From assembly GCA_002104535.1 (NCBI GenBank), contig NBOG01000001.1:218867-282866 (forward strand): a stretch of DNA of 64,000 nt. Reading direction: 5' to 3'. Below are positions 53,540 through 63,582 of the stretch, in pieces (position 1 is the first letter of the stretch; each line of letters begins with the position of its first letter). The position numbers and the translations under genes are program-made. Source of the DNA: Cognaticolwellia sediminilitoris. GTDB lineage: Bacteria > Pseudomonadota > Gammaproteobacteria > Enterobacterales > Alteromonadaceae. Below the pieces are notes generated by a model. That model saw nothing but the letters and a program-made list of their open reading frames with translations, searched no databases and was not told where the DNA came from.

Positions 53540-56500
53540 GGCGCAGTAATTCCTGTAGCGAGTCATTTAAGTTAAAATAATTTTGTTTTTCTAAAAAGTT
53601 TGAAAACATTTCTGCTGGTAAGTTTTCTGTTAAGCCTTTTAGTTTTTGACGAACTTTATCATGATATTTTTCTGCATCTTGCTGTTCAGCAATCGCAAGT
53701 TGAGCGCGTAAACGGTCAAACTGAAAACTACGCCAATAATCGCCCATTTTTCTAAGTAAAATATCAGATTTTCGTAACGTACTGGTTAGCCCAGACCAGT
53801 CTTTAGAATAGAATTGTTGTACCGCTAAAAGCTCTAAATATTCTATATACTCATATTGATATAGGCCAAAGTCTACTTCTGAAATTAATGATAAATATCG
53901 ATTAATGTCTTTATTGCCTGCACGTAGTTCATCTCTTGCCTGTTGTATCAATTGCCTGATATGAATAACTTGATGAGCATGGTCGGTAACTAATTCGGTC
54001 ATACTCAACATTGTACTAGCAACGCTATTTTTGCTTTGGCTCATTAAAAACTGGTAAGTAGCTTTATATTCTTTATTTCCATATTTAGTGACGATTTCAC
54101 TAATTTTTCTCAGCCGAACTTCTGCTTCAGCAACATCTCCCATTTGTAATGACCAATCGGCTAACCATAACCCAAGTTGTGCAATAGCTCGAACATCTTG
54201 TAATTTTTCAGCTTCATTATAAAGCGCAGTTAATTCAGTAATACTTGATTGAAAGTTACCTTGTAGGAAAGCTAACTTGGTTAAGTAACTATGCGACACC
54301 AATGATTCTTCACTACTGTTCAACTGGTTAGCGTCAGTTAACGTGTTATTAAACAAATGATAGGCATTTCGCCAATTACCTTTTGCTAGCTCTAACTGAC
54401 CTAAATTTTGTCTAACATGTATAATGCCGATGGGAAATTGAATTCGTTGATATAACTGCTCTGCTTGTCGCCAATATACCAAGGCGTTATCAGGGTCGAG
54501 TAGCATAAAATAGGTATAACCTATGTTGTTCATACTCTCTGCTTGAAGCATTAAATTGCCTAATTCAATACGAATATTTAATGCCTGGCGATAATTTTCT
54601 AAGGCAACCTGATAAGACGCTTGCTCTTCAGCCAAGTTGCCAAGTTCATTGTAGGTATTAGCTAAGCCTTTCTGATCATTTAACTGCTGATATATAGCTA
54701 AGCTTTCATTCAAGTACTTTTCGGCTTGTTGGTACTCTCCGCTATTTATATACATGGCCGCAACATTGGTCATGGTTGTAGCTGCTCCAGATAGATCACC
54801 GATTAATTTTCTGATCGTTAATGCTTCTAGGTAATAATCAAAGGCTAATTTTGTTTCGCCTAATTGTTCATAAACTACGCCAAAGGCATTAAGTGCTTCG
54901 CCTTCTTTTAACTGATTTTTCAATTTTTTAGCGGTAACTAAGGCTTTAACAAAATATTCATTGAGGGCTTTTTCTAAATCGCCTTGTATAAAGGCAGTTC
55001 TGCCCAACATAAACCAAGCTTTAGGGTGATTAGCATCAATCTTTACTACATCCAGTAATAATGATTCCATTTTTTTATGCTGTTCAATTAAAAAGTAGAA
55101 CTCTGCTAACATCACTTTAAGTTCAGTATTAAAAGGGAAAGCGTTAACTAAGGCTAAATAATCGACCTGTGCTTGCTCTACTTTACCTGCCAAATCATTT
55201 AGCCTTGCACTAGCAAGTTTTGCAGTATATGAATTAGTTTTACTAAATTCTGCGGCTTTACCATAGGCTTGTTCAGCTTCTAATATTAAATTTTGTGCTA
55301 AATATAATTCACCTTGTTGCAACCACGCCTGAGCTGACTCAGGGTAATCATTCAGGATTGGGGTCAATGCTTGTTGGGCTTTTTCAAAGTTACCTTGCGA
55401 AATAAACGCTTTAATTGCAAATAAATCAACTAACGGATTTTGTTCATAGCTCAATACTTTTTGTTCTTTTTCCTCAAGATTTAAACGGGCTTTAAAACTG
55501 GTTATAAAATCTGCTGTCGACAATTGCCAGTCTTTTTCATTAAAAGCGGTGCTTAACAAAGTCTCTCGATGAATATTAAAACCATCAACAAATACAAGTT
55601 CGAATTTCATTTCTTTTGCTTCAGTTCCAGCCACTAAACTGACAGGACTAATTAGCACATCAACTTGAAGTAGATCTGTGATCAGTTCAATTTTACTTTC
55701 ATCTAATGGTAGTTTAATACCCAATTGTGCTAATAATTGCTTTAACCTTGCTTGATCAATTACACGTAAACTATTGATTTCGCTTAATTGATAATTTAAG
55801 TAATCCGCAAAATTTTGATTAAACTCTTCATCTTTCGTTGAAGTCGGCAAAATGGCAACAGCATAATGACTTTCTGCATTCGACTTAATAGGACTGGGTT
55901 GAGTAAATTGCCAAAATAGAGCCGCCATCCCCAACAATAGTATTGTAAATACTCCATAATATAGTGGTGCTTTTGAAGTGTTTTTTCTATCTGTGGTCAG
56001 GGCAATATATTGTTGCTGAGCTTTTTCAATATTCTGAGGTCTTGAGGCGGCATGTGCCGAAATTAAAGATAATAACCAAGCTTTTATTAATTTAAGCTCA
56101 GTATGTACTGGGTTAAATTTAGGTTTATTTAGTAATTTGTTTTGTACAATCTCATCAATTGAATCGCCACTAAATGGTAAGGCATTACAACAAAGTTGAA
56201 AAATAACTATACCAGCAGCATATAAATCAGTACTGGCATTTAGTTTACCTAATTGTAAGTATTCTGGTGGTGCATAATATGGTGTACCTAAAACGCTTGT
56301 AGAGGCCTCAGCTTTATTAAGCACTGACAAGCCAAAATCAGCGATATAAAGCCTACCATCATTATCAAGCATGATATTTTCAGGCTTAATATCTTTATGA
56401 GTTACGCCAGCTTGTTGAGCAAAAGCTAAACCACTTAAAAGTTGTTCAATAATGTGGTGTATTTGTTGACAGGACAATTCTTGGCTTGCGATAACATCTT

Positions 56501-56873
56501 CTAAACTACTGCCTTCAATCCAATCCATGGTTATAAAGTGTAAATTTAGGTGCTGATAATATTCATGCACTCGAATAATATTTGGGTGGCTAAGCTGGCG
56601 TACTAGTAACAGTTCATTCTTAAAATCTGCTAAGTTACTTTCATTTTGGCTCAGTAAGGGGTCAAGTACTTTTATGGCAATTACAGCATCAAGTTGCTGA
56701 TCATAAGCACTGTAAACACAGCCGTATCGTCCCCGGCCTTGCAGTTTTTTTATTACAAATCGTCCAACCAAGCACTCACCGGGAGACAGTGAGTTAGCTG
56801 GTTGTATTATTTGTGTAGTCTGTTGCGGATCTTCAACTGGTTTAATAAGTTCTGACTCTTCTTTAGCGCTCAT
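53529..56873 (-). CDS. Membrane Ser/Thr protein kinase with periplasmic TPR region
   Basis: A 1114-aa Hanks-type kinase. The kinase domain (about 37-290) has the Gly loop GRGRYG, Lys68 (AIKVL), Glu87, catalytic HKDIKPEN (Asp161) and DFG (Asp179-181), so it should be active. A single membrane helix at 303-323 (PLYYGVFTILLLGMAALFW) puts the remaining ~790 residues outside the cytoplasm. These include a FlgO-like/adenylate-cyclase-type segment (AVAILPTS, about 340-450) and at least ten TPR-type repeats (490-900). It overlaps the histidine kinase gene. It could detect cell-surface proteins and signal inward. Confidence 0.94.
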   Translation of the reverse strand: MSAKEESELIKPVEDPQQTTQIIQPANSLSPGECLVGRFVIKKLQGRGRYGCVYSAYDQQLDAVIAIKVLDPLLSQNESNLADFKNELLLVRQLSHPNIIRVHEYYQHLNLHFITMDWIEGSSLEDVIASQELSCQQIHHIIEQLLSGLAFAQQAGVTHKDIKPENIMLDNDGRLYIADFGLSVLNKAEASTSVLGTPYYAPPEYLQLGKLNASTDLYAAGIVIFQLCCNALPFSGDSIDEIVQNKLLNKPKFNPVHTELKLIKAWLLSLISAHAASRPQNIEKAQQQYIALTTDRKNTSKAPLYYGVFTILLLGMAALFWQFTQPSPIKSNAESHYAVAILPTSTKDEEFNQNFADYLNYQLSEINSLRVIDQARLKQLLAQLGIKLPLDESKIELITDLLQVDVLISPVSLVAGTEAKEMKFELVFVDGFNIHRETLLSTAFNEKDWQLSTADFITSFKARLNLEEKEQKVLSYEQNPLVDLFAIKAFISQGNFEKAQQALTPILNDYPESAQAWLQQGELYLAQNLILEAEQAYGKAAEFSKTNSYTAKLASARLNDLAGKVEQAQVDYLALVNAFPFNTELKVMLAEFYFLIEQHKKMESLLLDVVKIDANHPKAWFMLGRTAFIQGDLEKALNEYFVKALVTAKKLKNQLKEGEALNAFGVVYEQLGETKLAFDYYLEALTIRKLIGDLSGAATTMTNVAAMYINSGEYQQAEKYLNESLAIYQQLNDQKGLANTYNELGNLAEEQASYQVALENYRQALNIRIELGNLMLQAESMNNIGYTYFMLLDPDNALVYWRQAEQLYQRIQFPIGIIHVRQNLGQLELAKGNWRNAYHLFNNTLTDANQLNSSEESLVSHSYLTKLAFLQGNFQSSITELTALYNEAEKLQDVRAIAQLGLWLADWSLQMGDVAEAEVRLRKISEIVTKYGNKEYKATYQFLMSQSKNSVASTMLSMTELVTDHAHQVIHIRQLIQQARDELRAGNKDINRYLSLISEVDFGLYQYEYIEYLELLAVQQFYSKDWSGLTSTLRKSDILLRKMGDYWRSFQFDRLRAQLAIAEQQDAEKYHDKVRQKLKGLTENLPAEMFSNFLEKQNYFNLNDSLQELLRHEQ

Positions 56874-56895
56874 GCTGCCTTTATTTTAAAAATAA

Positions 56896-57798
56896 CTAAT
56901 GGCACAAGTTAAGCAAACTATTGTCTTTTTTACCAGATGTCCTTATCGAGTTATCATCAAGAAGTAGTTGCAATGAATCTATCGATTGCTGCAGTAATAT
57001 AGCTTGTACCGATGCTTGAATTTGCTGACTCATGGTACTGAGTATTTCAATATCTAACTCAGTTAATACTTTGTCTGATAATTTACTATCAGTATAAACA
57101 ATACCGACAACGTTATCCTCATAAAATAATGGTATACATGCGAGTGAGGATATTTTTTTAAGCTCTATGCTTTTGCGTGCGCAAAGCAATTCATTTCGAG
57201 TTACATCCATGGCGATAACTGCTTGACCGGATTCAAAACAACGAGTTATAGCACCAACACTGCCCTCAAAATCAGCTAATTTAAAATCAGTTAATTGCAT
57301 ACCATGGGCAATACTAACCTTTAAAGTTTGTAATGAATCGCCAAGTAATATTATACCCCGCTGCGTACCCGTCAACATGATGATATTTTGCAGCTGTGCT
57401 GATAAATTTTGCTGTAAATGTTCATTCATCGGTATAGCAATTGGCGACTGACTAGACGATAAACGCCACTGATTGTGACTGATTATTGCATCTAGCTGCT
57501 CAGAAGACTTGGTTTCAAATAAACAATCTAGTTCACCAATTGAAATAAGTGCATCAGTTTTTAATGTCGACTGTGTAATGGCAATACCATTAACTTTAGT
57601 ACCGTTACGACTTCGTTCATCTTTAAGCTGCCAAATTTCATTAGCATGCGCGACTTGCGCATGCTGACGAGAAACAGTTGGGTGATCGAGCAACAGATCG
57701 CAATCATTTGCTCTTCCCAAACGATAACCGCTACCTTCATACAGGAAACTTTCTACTGCAGGTTGGTTTGAATAACATACCGTAATTCTAGCTGGCAT
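56896..57798 (-). CDS. FHA-GAF domain protein
   Basis: A 300-aa cytoplasmic protein. The FHA domain (1-95) has the conserved GR (28-29), SRQH (43-46) and RNGTKVNG (64-71) needed to bind phosphothreonine. A GAF domain follows (about 115-270; FESGQAVIAMDVTRNE, ACIPLFYEDNVVGIVYTDS). Position 22 bp before the Ser/Thr kinase gene makes it the likely phospho-reader of that kinase; the GAF could add a small-molecule input. Confidence 0.93.
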   Translation of the reverse strand: MPARITVCYSNQPAVESFLYEGSGYRLGRANDCDLLLDHPTVSRQHAQVAHANEIWQLKDERSRNGTKVNGIAITQSTLKTDALISIGELDCLFETKSSEQLDAIISHNQWRLSSSQSPIAIPMNEHLQQNLSAQLQNIIMLTGTQRGIILLGDSLQTLKVSIAHGMQLTDFKLADFEGSVGAITRCFESGQAVIAMDVTRNELLCARKSIELKKISSLACIPLFYEDNVVGIVYTDSKLSDKVLTELDIEILSTMSQQIQASVQAILLQQSIDSLQLLLDDNSIRTSGKKDNSLLNLCH

Positions 57799-57827
57799 AA
57801 TTACACCCTTTATAACTGTTTGTTGTA

Positions 57828-58664
57828 CTAATTAACTAGACGTAAGCTAAATCGTAGCGTATTAGCGTAAGCGATCAATTCACCTGCGATATTACTAATG
57901 TCTCTACTTGAGCGCCATACGTCTGGAATACTTAGACCGCGATTGTCATTAATACGGCGATTAAAAGCATTAAGCTTGTTACTTGCTGTATTGTAATCTT
58001 GAGATAATATCAATTGATTAATTTCGTTAATATCTTGCGATAACGCAGAGTAAACTGCGGCATTTATTTTTGGCGAAAAGTCATTAAGAGCAGATTGTAA
58101 ATCATTAAACTTTTGTTCTACAACCATTAATGGTGTGCGTAAGTCAGCTACGATTATAAACTGTGAAAACTTCCCAGTTGAACCACTAGTTCGTAAACTA
58201 CCTGAGCCCAAAGTTTGAGTAATATCTTTAAATTCACCGTTTAAAGGTGCCTTAAAGAAGCGGAAAGGTGTCCCTGCGGTATATTCCAAGTTATGCGTGT
58301 GTAAATCTACAGTAGCAACACCAGAAAATGAAAACCCGCTGTCTGCTTTAGGTTCAATGGTGATCATCATTGGAAAAGCCGCAGCTGGAGTAATGTTGAT
58401 TGTATCTGGTAAGCGTTCAATGAAATCTAATGACGTAACATCAATTAACTCTGCACTAAGCCCTAAACTCTCTTTAGTTAGCCCAACAGCATTTTCAAAA
58501 TGTAATGTAAGGTCTGCAGAAATATCTCCAGGTAGATGCACAAGAACTTCTACCTTGTTGCCTTGAACATTAACGGTTAATGGCTGTGAAGCGAAAGATA
58601 AAGTGCTGAATAAAATGGCGGTTGCCGCCAAAGCTTTAGTCGTTATATTTTTTATGTTCAACAT
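57828..58664 (-). CDS. Secreted protein of unknown function in the kinase-subtilase locus
   Basis: A 278-aa protein with signal peptide (LFSTLSFA/SQ). The first ~165 residues look like a beta-sandwich (VNVQGNKVEVLVHLPGDISADL, TVNVQ repeats of strand pattern), with a VDLHTHNLEYTAGTPFRFF segment; the last ~100 residues are helical. I do not recognise a named family with confidence. It lies 30 bp before the FHA gene, so it is probably co-expressed. It may be a surface ligand or accessory of the kinase or protease. Confidence 0.8.
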   Translation of the reverse strand: MLNIKNITTKALAATAILFSTLSFASQPLTVNVQGNKVEVLVHLPGDISADLTLHFENAVGLTKESLGLSAELIDVTSLDFIERLPDTINITPAAAFPMMITIEPKADSGFSFSGVATVDLHTHNLEYTAGTPFRFFKAPLNGEFKDITQTLGSGSLRTSGSTGKFSQFIIVADLRTPLMVVEQKFNDLQSALNDFSPKINAAVYSALSQDINEINQLILSQDYNTASNKLNAFNRRINDNRGLSIPDVWRSSRDISNIAGELIAYANTLRFSLRLVN

Positions 58665-58780
58665 AGTTTTTCCTCTGGATACGAACCTAATTCTAAACTC
58701 AGGTTGTTTTTACGTCTTTACTTACTAGAACCTACGTTGAATTGAGCAGATTAGCAAGCAGTTTGGTCGAATTAGTAGCA

Positions 58781-58812
58781 ACAAAACCAACCTGATTTAT
58801 GGTTGGTTTTGT
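58781..58812 (-). terminator. Terminator of the second subtilase gene
   Basis: ACAAAACCAACC and GGTTGGTTTTGT form a 12-bp stem around an 8-nt loop, 18 bp after the stop codon at 58830. On the minus strand the stem ends in GTTTTGT followed by TGC, so the T run is imperfect. It separates this gene from the downstream signalling genes. Confidence 0.7.
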
Positions 58813-58829
58813 TTACAAGCTACTAGCAA

Positions 58830-61295
58830 TTAACGTAAATAGCTATCATATGCTCGACCAATAATAACGGCATAATCACCACGTTTAATATTTGTCGAAG
58901 GCTCAAAGTATGCAACCACTTTTGGTGACAAGTCATAAGGACCTTGTTCTAGTGCAAAACGTACCCCCATTAGTGACATATCTAATGCTGCTTGAACATA
59001 ACCTTTCAACACAGGTGTTATAGAAGCTGAGTCCATTACAGGGATACGCTCGCCTTTATAATCAACTGTTAATTCTCCAGAGAAACTTAATGCTTGTGTT
59101 TCAAGTCCTAGCCCTTGAACTAAAGAATAAGCAAGCTCTTGTTTGCTAACATTTGCACGAGGATAAAAACTCTCGCCATTTGATAACATCACTGGCCATT
59201 GGTTCTGAACTCTATCTTTAAGTGCAGACCCTACGTTTGTTACTGCATCAACAAAAGGCGCATACTTATTGTTTACATCAGCAAAGTCTGTTTTTTGCTC
59301 ATTCAAGATGTCACGTTGTTGTCTGATTGATAATCCCATGACTAAGAATTTAGCTAATTCTTGACGTTTTAAGTTAGCATCTGGACGGTAAAAACGGTCA
59401 TTTTTGCTATCAACTAAACGCTCACTTACCGCAAACTCAATCGCTTTTTCCGCTGGATGACCAGCAATATCATTGAGACCTTCATAACCACCTGAGTTCA
59501 AAATAGAGATTTCACCACTTACGTATTCCGGAAGACCAGGACCGTTTGATGTACCTGTTGGATCTGCTTGAACACCTGAAAGTGAAGTTATACCGTAAGC
59601 AGAAAGCTTCCATTGACCCGCTTGTGCAGGGGCAGAAACTCGCATGGTATCGCTCAATACAGGAGTCGTTAAGTTACCGAAATAAACCGTTCCATCTGGT
59701 GCTTCTAATTTAAGCTTCACCAAATTAGCAAGCGTTTCAGAAGATGCGCTGATCCAAGCAGCATCAGCTTCAACGTCGAAAGTATGAACTTCTGGCTCGC
59801 CAACAGGAGAAAATAGCACCTCAAATGCTTCAGGCTCGCCACCAGAAGTCAGGATAGCGTTGGCATTAAATTCATTCAAATTATTAACCGTCACGCTATT
59901 TTGCTGGTCGTAACCCAGTGCCCCTGCTACTGCGGCATAAGCATTAACATGACCGGCACCGACTTCCCAAGATTCGTATCCTGGCATATTAGTCGCGGTT
60001 TCTTGAATGATTTGCTTAATTTGTAGTGGCGTTAAGTTAGGATTTGCTTCCAACATTAAAGCAATAATACCTGCTACATGTGGCGTTGACATCGAGGTAC
60101 CAGAAATCATGGTGTAAAAAGGTAAGTATTCATCTTCGATAACACCAACATCGTCAGCGCCACCATTAGAAGCAAGGTTAGTTTTAGCACGGGTTGAAAT
60201 AATATCTACACCAGGTGCAACTATCGTTACTTCGTTTTTATAAGTCCAAGTTGAGCCATCAGGCATAGTAAAGTCAGCCTGTTCGCCACGTTTACCACGT
60301 GAAGAAAAATCAATTAAAGTACCTTGTTTGGTGGTTGCTCCAACTGACATGCCCCATGGAATTTGAGCATAAGGGTTGTGGGTATCTTCTCCAGCACCAC
60401 TGTTACCTGCAGCAAATACCGAGATCATACCTAATTTGTGTGCTTTATATGACGCTAAAGATATAGGACCTGCTGGATCAAACTTACCGCTTGAACCCCA
60501 AGAGTTGCTCATAATACGGATAGGTGAATTAAAATCCCATATATGGCTAATCGCGTAATCATAACCACCTAATGCATCTAAAATAGAAAGACCTGCACCA
60601 GAACCATAACCTACAATATCAGCACCTGTAGCGGCGCCTTTATATTTACCGTCAGAGTGTGAACCCCAACCACCAACTGTACCGGCACAATGTGTTCCGT
60701 GGCCTACATTTAAATCAGTATTGGGTTGACCTGCAATCCAAACACCGTCAACACCAGTTAATGAAATAGCTTGGGCATGTGTAACACCTTGCACGTTTTC
60801 AACAACTTTAGCACCGTATTCTAAATCATCTAAAGTAGCATCAATACCAGAGTCATTGACGATAACGGTAACGCCTTTACCGGTGAATTTAATACCATTA
60901 TTGTTTTCGAAATCACTTGATTGTAGCTTTTCTACACCAGTTAATTCACGGGCTTCTGCATTGAAATATTCTAATGTACGGTTAGCAAAAACTGAGCGTA
61001 CACCCGGCATAGTGGCTAATTGGTTAATTTGAGATGGGTTGGCCATTACACCAATGATTGGTAAAGATTGAAACTGAACACCTTGAGCTAACCCCATATT
61101 TAAAAGGCTTTGTAACTGTGTTGTGCTTAGCGCTTCTAGTTGATCATAAGAAACCACTACCATGGCGCTGTCTGTTGCAGTCATATTTTGTAATTGTTGC
61201 TCTAATTGAGAACCAATAACGGCTGCTGCTGTGGCGTTGAGACTGATACCTGCGATTGACATGGTCAATGCCATATTCTTAATTAATGATTTCAT
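58830..61295 (-). CDS. Second secreted S8 subtilisin-like protease with SLH-like C-terminus
   Basis: Start at ATG 61295 with GGTGGA upstream; 821 aa, the same length as the paralogue at 49559. Signal peptide ends near NATAA. Catalytic residues: Asp148 (VNDSGIDAT), His199 (VGHGTHCAG), Asn in AAGNSGAG and Ser401 (GTSMSTPHVAGI). The C-terminus again has SLH-like repeats (AVSERLVDSKNDRFYRPDAN; FEPSTNIKRGDYAV). It is the first gene of the minus-strand locus but has its own terminator. The duplication suggests complementary substrates or timing. Confidence 0.93.
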   Translation of the reverse strand: MKSLIKNMALTMSIAGISLNATAAAVIGSQLEQQLQNMTATDSAMVVVSYDQLEALSTTQLQSLLNMGLAQGVQFQSLPIIGVMANPSQINQLATMPGVRSVFANRTLEYFNAEARELTGVEKLQSSDFENNNGIKFTGKGVTVIVNDSGIDATLDDLEYGAKVVENVQGVTHAQAISLTGVDGVWIAGQPNTDLNVGHGTHCAGTVGGWGSHSDGKYKGAATGADIVGYGSGAGLSILDALGGYDYAISHIWDFNSPIRIMSNSWGSSGKFDPAGPISLASYKAHKLGMISVFAAGNSGAGEDTHNPYAQIPWGMSVGATTKQGTLIDFSSRGKRGEQADFTMPDGSTWTYKNEVTIVAPGVDIISTRAKTNLASNGGADDVGVIEDEYLPFYTMISGTSMSTPHVAGIIALMLEANPNLTPLQIKQIIQETATNMPGYESWEVGAGHVNAYAAVAGALGYDQQNSVTVNNLNEFNANAILTSGGEPEAFEVLFSPVGEPEVHTFDVEADAAWISASSETLANLVKLKLEAPDGTVYFGNLTTPVLSDTMRVSAPAQAGQWKLSAYGITSLSGVQADPTGTSNGPGLPEYVSGEISILNSGGYEGLNDIAGHPAEKAIEFAVSERLVDSKNDRFYRPDANLKRQELAKFLVMGLSIRQQRDILNEQKTDFADVNNKYAPFVDAVTNVGSALKDRVQNQWPVMLSNGESFYPRANVSKQELAYSLVQGLGLETQALSFSGELTVDYKGERIPVMDSASITPVLKGYVQAALDMSLMGVRFALEQGPYDLSPKVVAYFEPSTNIKRGDYAVIIGRAYDSYLR

Positions 61296-61637
61296 TTTTG
61301 TATCCACCCATCTCTGAAAGTAAGTTGATTTACATTAATCATTGGACGACATTTCTATCTATCTGACTATCAGGATCTGTCCCCATTGCATGCAGGGGAA
61401 AACCCCTACATGGGATTATTTTTGGATAAAATATCACCAATTAGTTGGGGAAGAATTTGAATCGATTTTTTTCATGCACAACGAATGCTAGTTAGAATAA
61501 GATTTAAGCTGATTATTTTTACAATAGGTTATTAATAAAAATGAAGTGAAAGATAAAATATCACTCGCTTATCATGGTGCTAAATTGCTCAATGTAATAA
61601 GTGAAAATAATTCAGCTTATAAACGAATTTATCTCGT

Positions 61638-61666
61638 TTGCCGCAGTGATGGAATGAATATACGAT
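61638..61666 (+). promoter_or_regulatory. Promoter of candidate small RNA
   Basis: TTGCCG (61638-61643) and TACGAT (61661-61666) are 17 bp apart, each matching four of six consensus bases, with a predicted start near 61672-61674. The stretch 61296-61637 upstream holds no gene; it should contain the divergent promoter of the subtilase gene. Confidence 0.55.
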
Positions 61667-61671
61667 GTACT

Positions 61672-61762
61672 TGGTTTTGAATCTCCCCCGATTCAACGCA
61701 ACAATCTAAAATTGTAAATTTGTTTTATTTCAAGGACATCTTTTGATGTCCTTTTTTTTTCT
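61672..61762 (+). ncRNA. Candidate trans-acting small RNA
   Basis: About 90 nt between a promoter and a strong terminator, with no open frame. Three hairpins are predicted: SL1 TGAATC-[TCCCCC]-GATTCA (61678-61695), SL2 ACAAT-[CTAAA]-ATTGT (61701-61715), then an AT-rich single-stranded stretch, and a Rho-independent terminator AAGGACATC-[TTTT]-GATGTCCTT (61732-61753) with about nine T. The C-rich loop could pair with G-rich ribosome-binding sites, and the T tail suits Hfq. No known sRNA family is recognised. It could instead be the 3' end of a longer transcript. Confidence 0.6.
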
Positions 61763-61913
61763 TATTTTTTAACACAAGCTCATTTTGGTGCAAACTCACT
61801 ATCAAGGTGCAACCAAAAGAAATTTGATACTTCAAATAAAATCATAAGCTATAATAATCAACAACTTAAAATTCGGCTTGAGTTTTGCTATCAGATGTTA
61901 ACTTCACTAAATC

Positions 61914-62810
61914 ATGTTAACTATGTCAATCCAAACCCCTATACGTGGCCTGCGCTCATTTTGCGTAGCGTCAAAATGTTTAAGTTTTAAACATGCAGCA
62001 TCACAGTTATTTTTAACTCCCTCAGCAGTCAGCCATCAAATAAAAAAACTCGAAGCACAATTAGGTATCGCTTTATTCAACCGAGGTACCAGAACTATTG
62101 AACTTACCAGTGCAGGAAAGCAGTTTTATCAATCGATTCAGCCGATAATCAACCAATTAGAGTCGACCATATCAGAATTTACTCAAATGCAGCATAATCA
62201 AACTATTACCATCAGTTTACCTGAGTTTTTTGCTAGCGAGTTGTTTATTCCTCGGTTATCAGAATGGTCTGAAAACAACCCAACGATTAACTTGCAACTC
62301 GAAACGGTAAAGTCTAATAGCGCGCCAGCACAATCGGCAGACTTATCTATTGTACTGGCAAATGGCAAACCCAATGCAAAAATAGTGCAAGAGCTATTTC
62401 CTATTCGCTATGTACCAGCTTGTAACAAGAGACTATATAAAAAATTAAAAAACATGGGGCTTAAAGCATTAAAAAGTACGCCATTGATTCTTCATAGATC
62501 GCGTCCTTGGTCTTGGCATCAATGGGCTGACAAAAATAGTGTTGATGATTTTGATCCTAAACAGATTATCCAATTCGACAGTATGTTTGGTGTTGCCAGA
62601 GCAGCCCAACAAGGCATGGGAATAGCGTTAGTGCCTTTACCTATGAGCAAAGCCTGGTTCAGTGAGCAACTACTGGTAAAGTTATTCGACGAGGAGTTAA
62701 ATACCAATGATAAATATTATCTTATACAGCATGAAAATATGGATAATAATGCCGATCTGACTTTATTCGCTGATTGGGTAAAGCAAACCTTCACGATTTA
62801 TGATGAATAA
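61914..62810 (+). CDS. LysR-family transcriptional regulator (GcvA-like)
   Basis: A 298-aa regulator. The winged HTH is at about 8-68 (GLRSFCVASKCLSFKHAASQLFLTPSAVSHQIKKLE), and the C-terminal two-lobe effector domain runs from ~95 to the end. A second ATG at 61923 is equally possible as start. The effector region resembles GcvA-type members. It has no obvious target next to it; the candidate sRNA lies just upstream on the same strand. Confidence 0.9.
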   Translation: MLTMSIQTPIRGLRSFCVASKCLSFKHAASQLFLTPSAVSHQIKKLEAQLGIALFNRGTRTIELTSAGKQFYQSIQPIINQLESTISEFTQMQHNQTITISLPEFFASELFIPRLSEWSENNPTINLQLETVKSNSAPAQSADLSIVLANGKPNAKIVQELFPIRYVPACNKRLYKKLKNMGLKALKSTPLILHRSRPWSWHQWADKNSVDDFDPKQIIQFDSMFGVARAAQQGMGIALVPLPMSKAWFSEQLLVKLFDEELNTNDKYYLIQHENMDNNADLTLFADWVKQTFTIYDE

Positions 62811-63034
62811 AAAGTTTAATGTTCTCTTAATGATAGTCAATATAAGCTGAAAAAACACCTTAGTTAGCCGTTTGATGTTCAAGCTAAAACACTTCTGCAC
62901 TGATACTGTTAAGCCAAGGATGTACAAGTGAATTTAATTCACTTGATAGGTGTATTCTAATCGTTTGCCAGTAACCAGATAGCATTTTATATTAGCGCTG
63001 TATCAACTTGATACGTAAACAATATAGAGATTAT

Positions 63035-63553
63035 ATGATGATTAAAATTAAACTGAAAAAAATAATATTAACCACTTTATTATTAACTAATAGCTATACC
63101 ACTTTAGCCGATGATAATAAATTCCAAGTAGCTATTGTCAAAGGCGAAGTTGGCACCTCAGAGCTATCTAAAGGTAAAGTCGAATCTGGTATCAAAAAAT
63201 TAATTGCTAGCAATATAAAACAAGATTTTTATGCTAATAAAATGAATTTGTGCGTCGCATATTTGCAAGCTACATCTCAACAAAGCGATAAAACTGAATC
63301 AGCCTGCACAGAAGCGATTACAAGTTTAGAATCTATGAAACATCAAAGTAACAAAGTTCGATATTTAACAGCACTAAATTATAGTAACCGTGGTGTAGCA
63401 AGATATAGAAAAAACCAGATAACTGCAGCCTTAAAAGATTTTGAAATCGCTGTAGAAATCGATGACAACTCAATCACAACGGGTAATTTACAAAAATTTA
63501 ATCGCCTGGTGTCTCAAGAGCAAGTAGAAAGTATTACTGAATTCTCTGATTAA
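63035..63553 (+). CDS. Small secreted TPR-like protein of unknown function
   Basis: Start taken at ATG 63035, with GAGA upstream, rather than an earlier TTG-type start at 63008; about 172 aa. The N-terminus is a signal peptide (LTTLLLTNSYTTLA/DD). The middle contains two cysteines likely to pair, and a TPR-type helix pair near the end (ALNYSNRGVARYRKN, then ALKDFEIAVEID). Function is not recognisable. The following small frame could belong to the same transcript. Confidence 0.72.
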   Translation: MMIKIKLKKIILTTLLLTNSYTTLADDNKFQVAIVKGEVGTSELSKGKVESGIKKLIASNIKQDFYANKMNLCVAYLQATSQQSDKTESACTEAITSLESMKHQSNKVRYLTALNYSNRGVARYRKNQITAALKDFEIAVEIDDNSITTGNLQKFNRLVSQEQVESITEFSD

Positions 63554-63582
63554 TCTCTTAAAATTAAAACTAGGAAGCTAAA

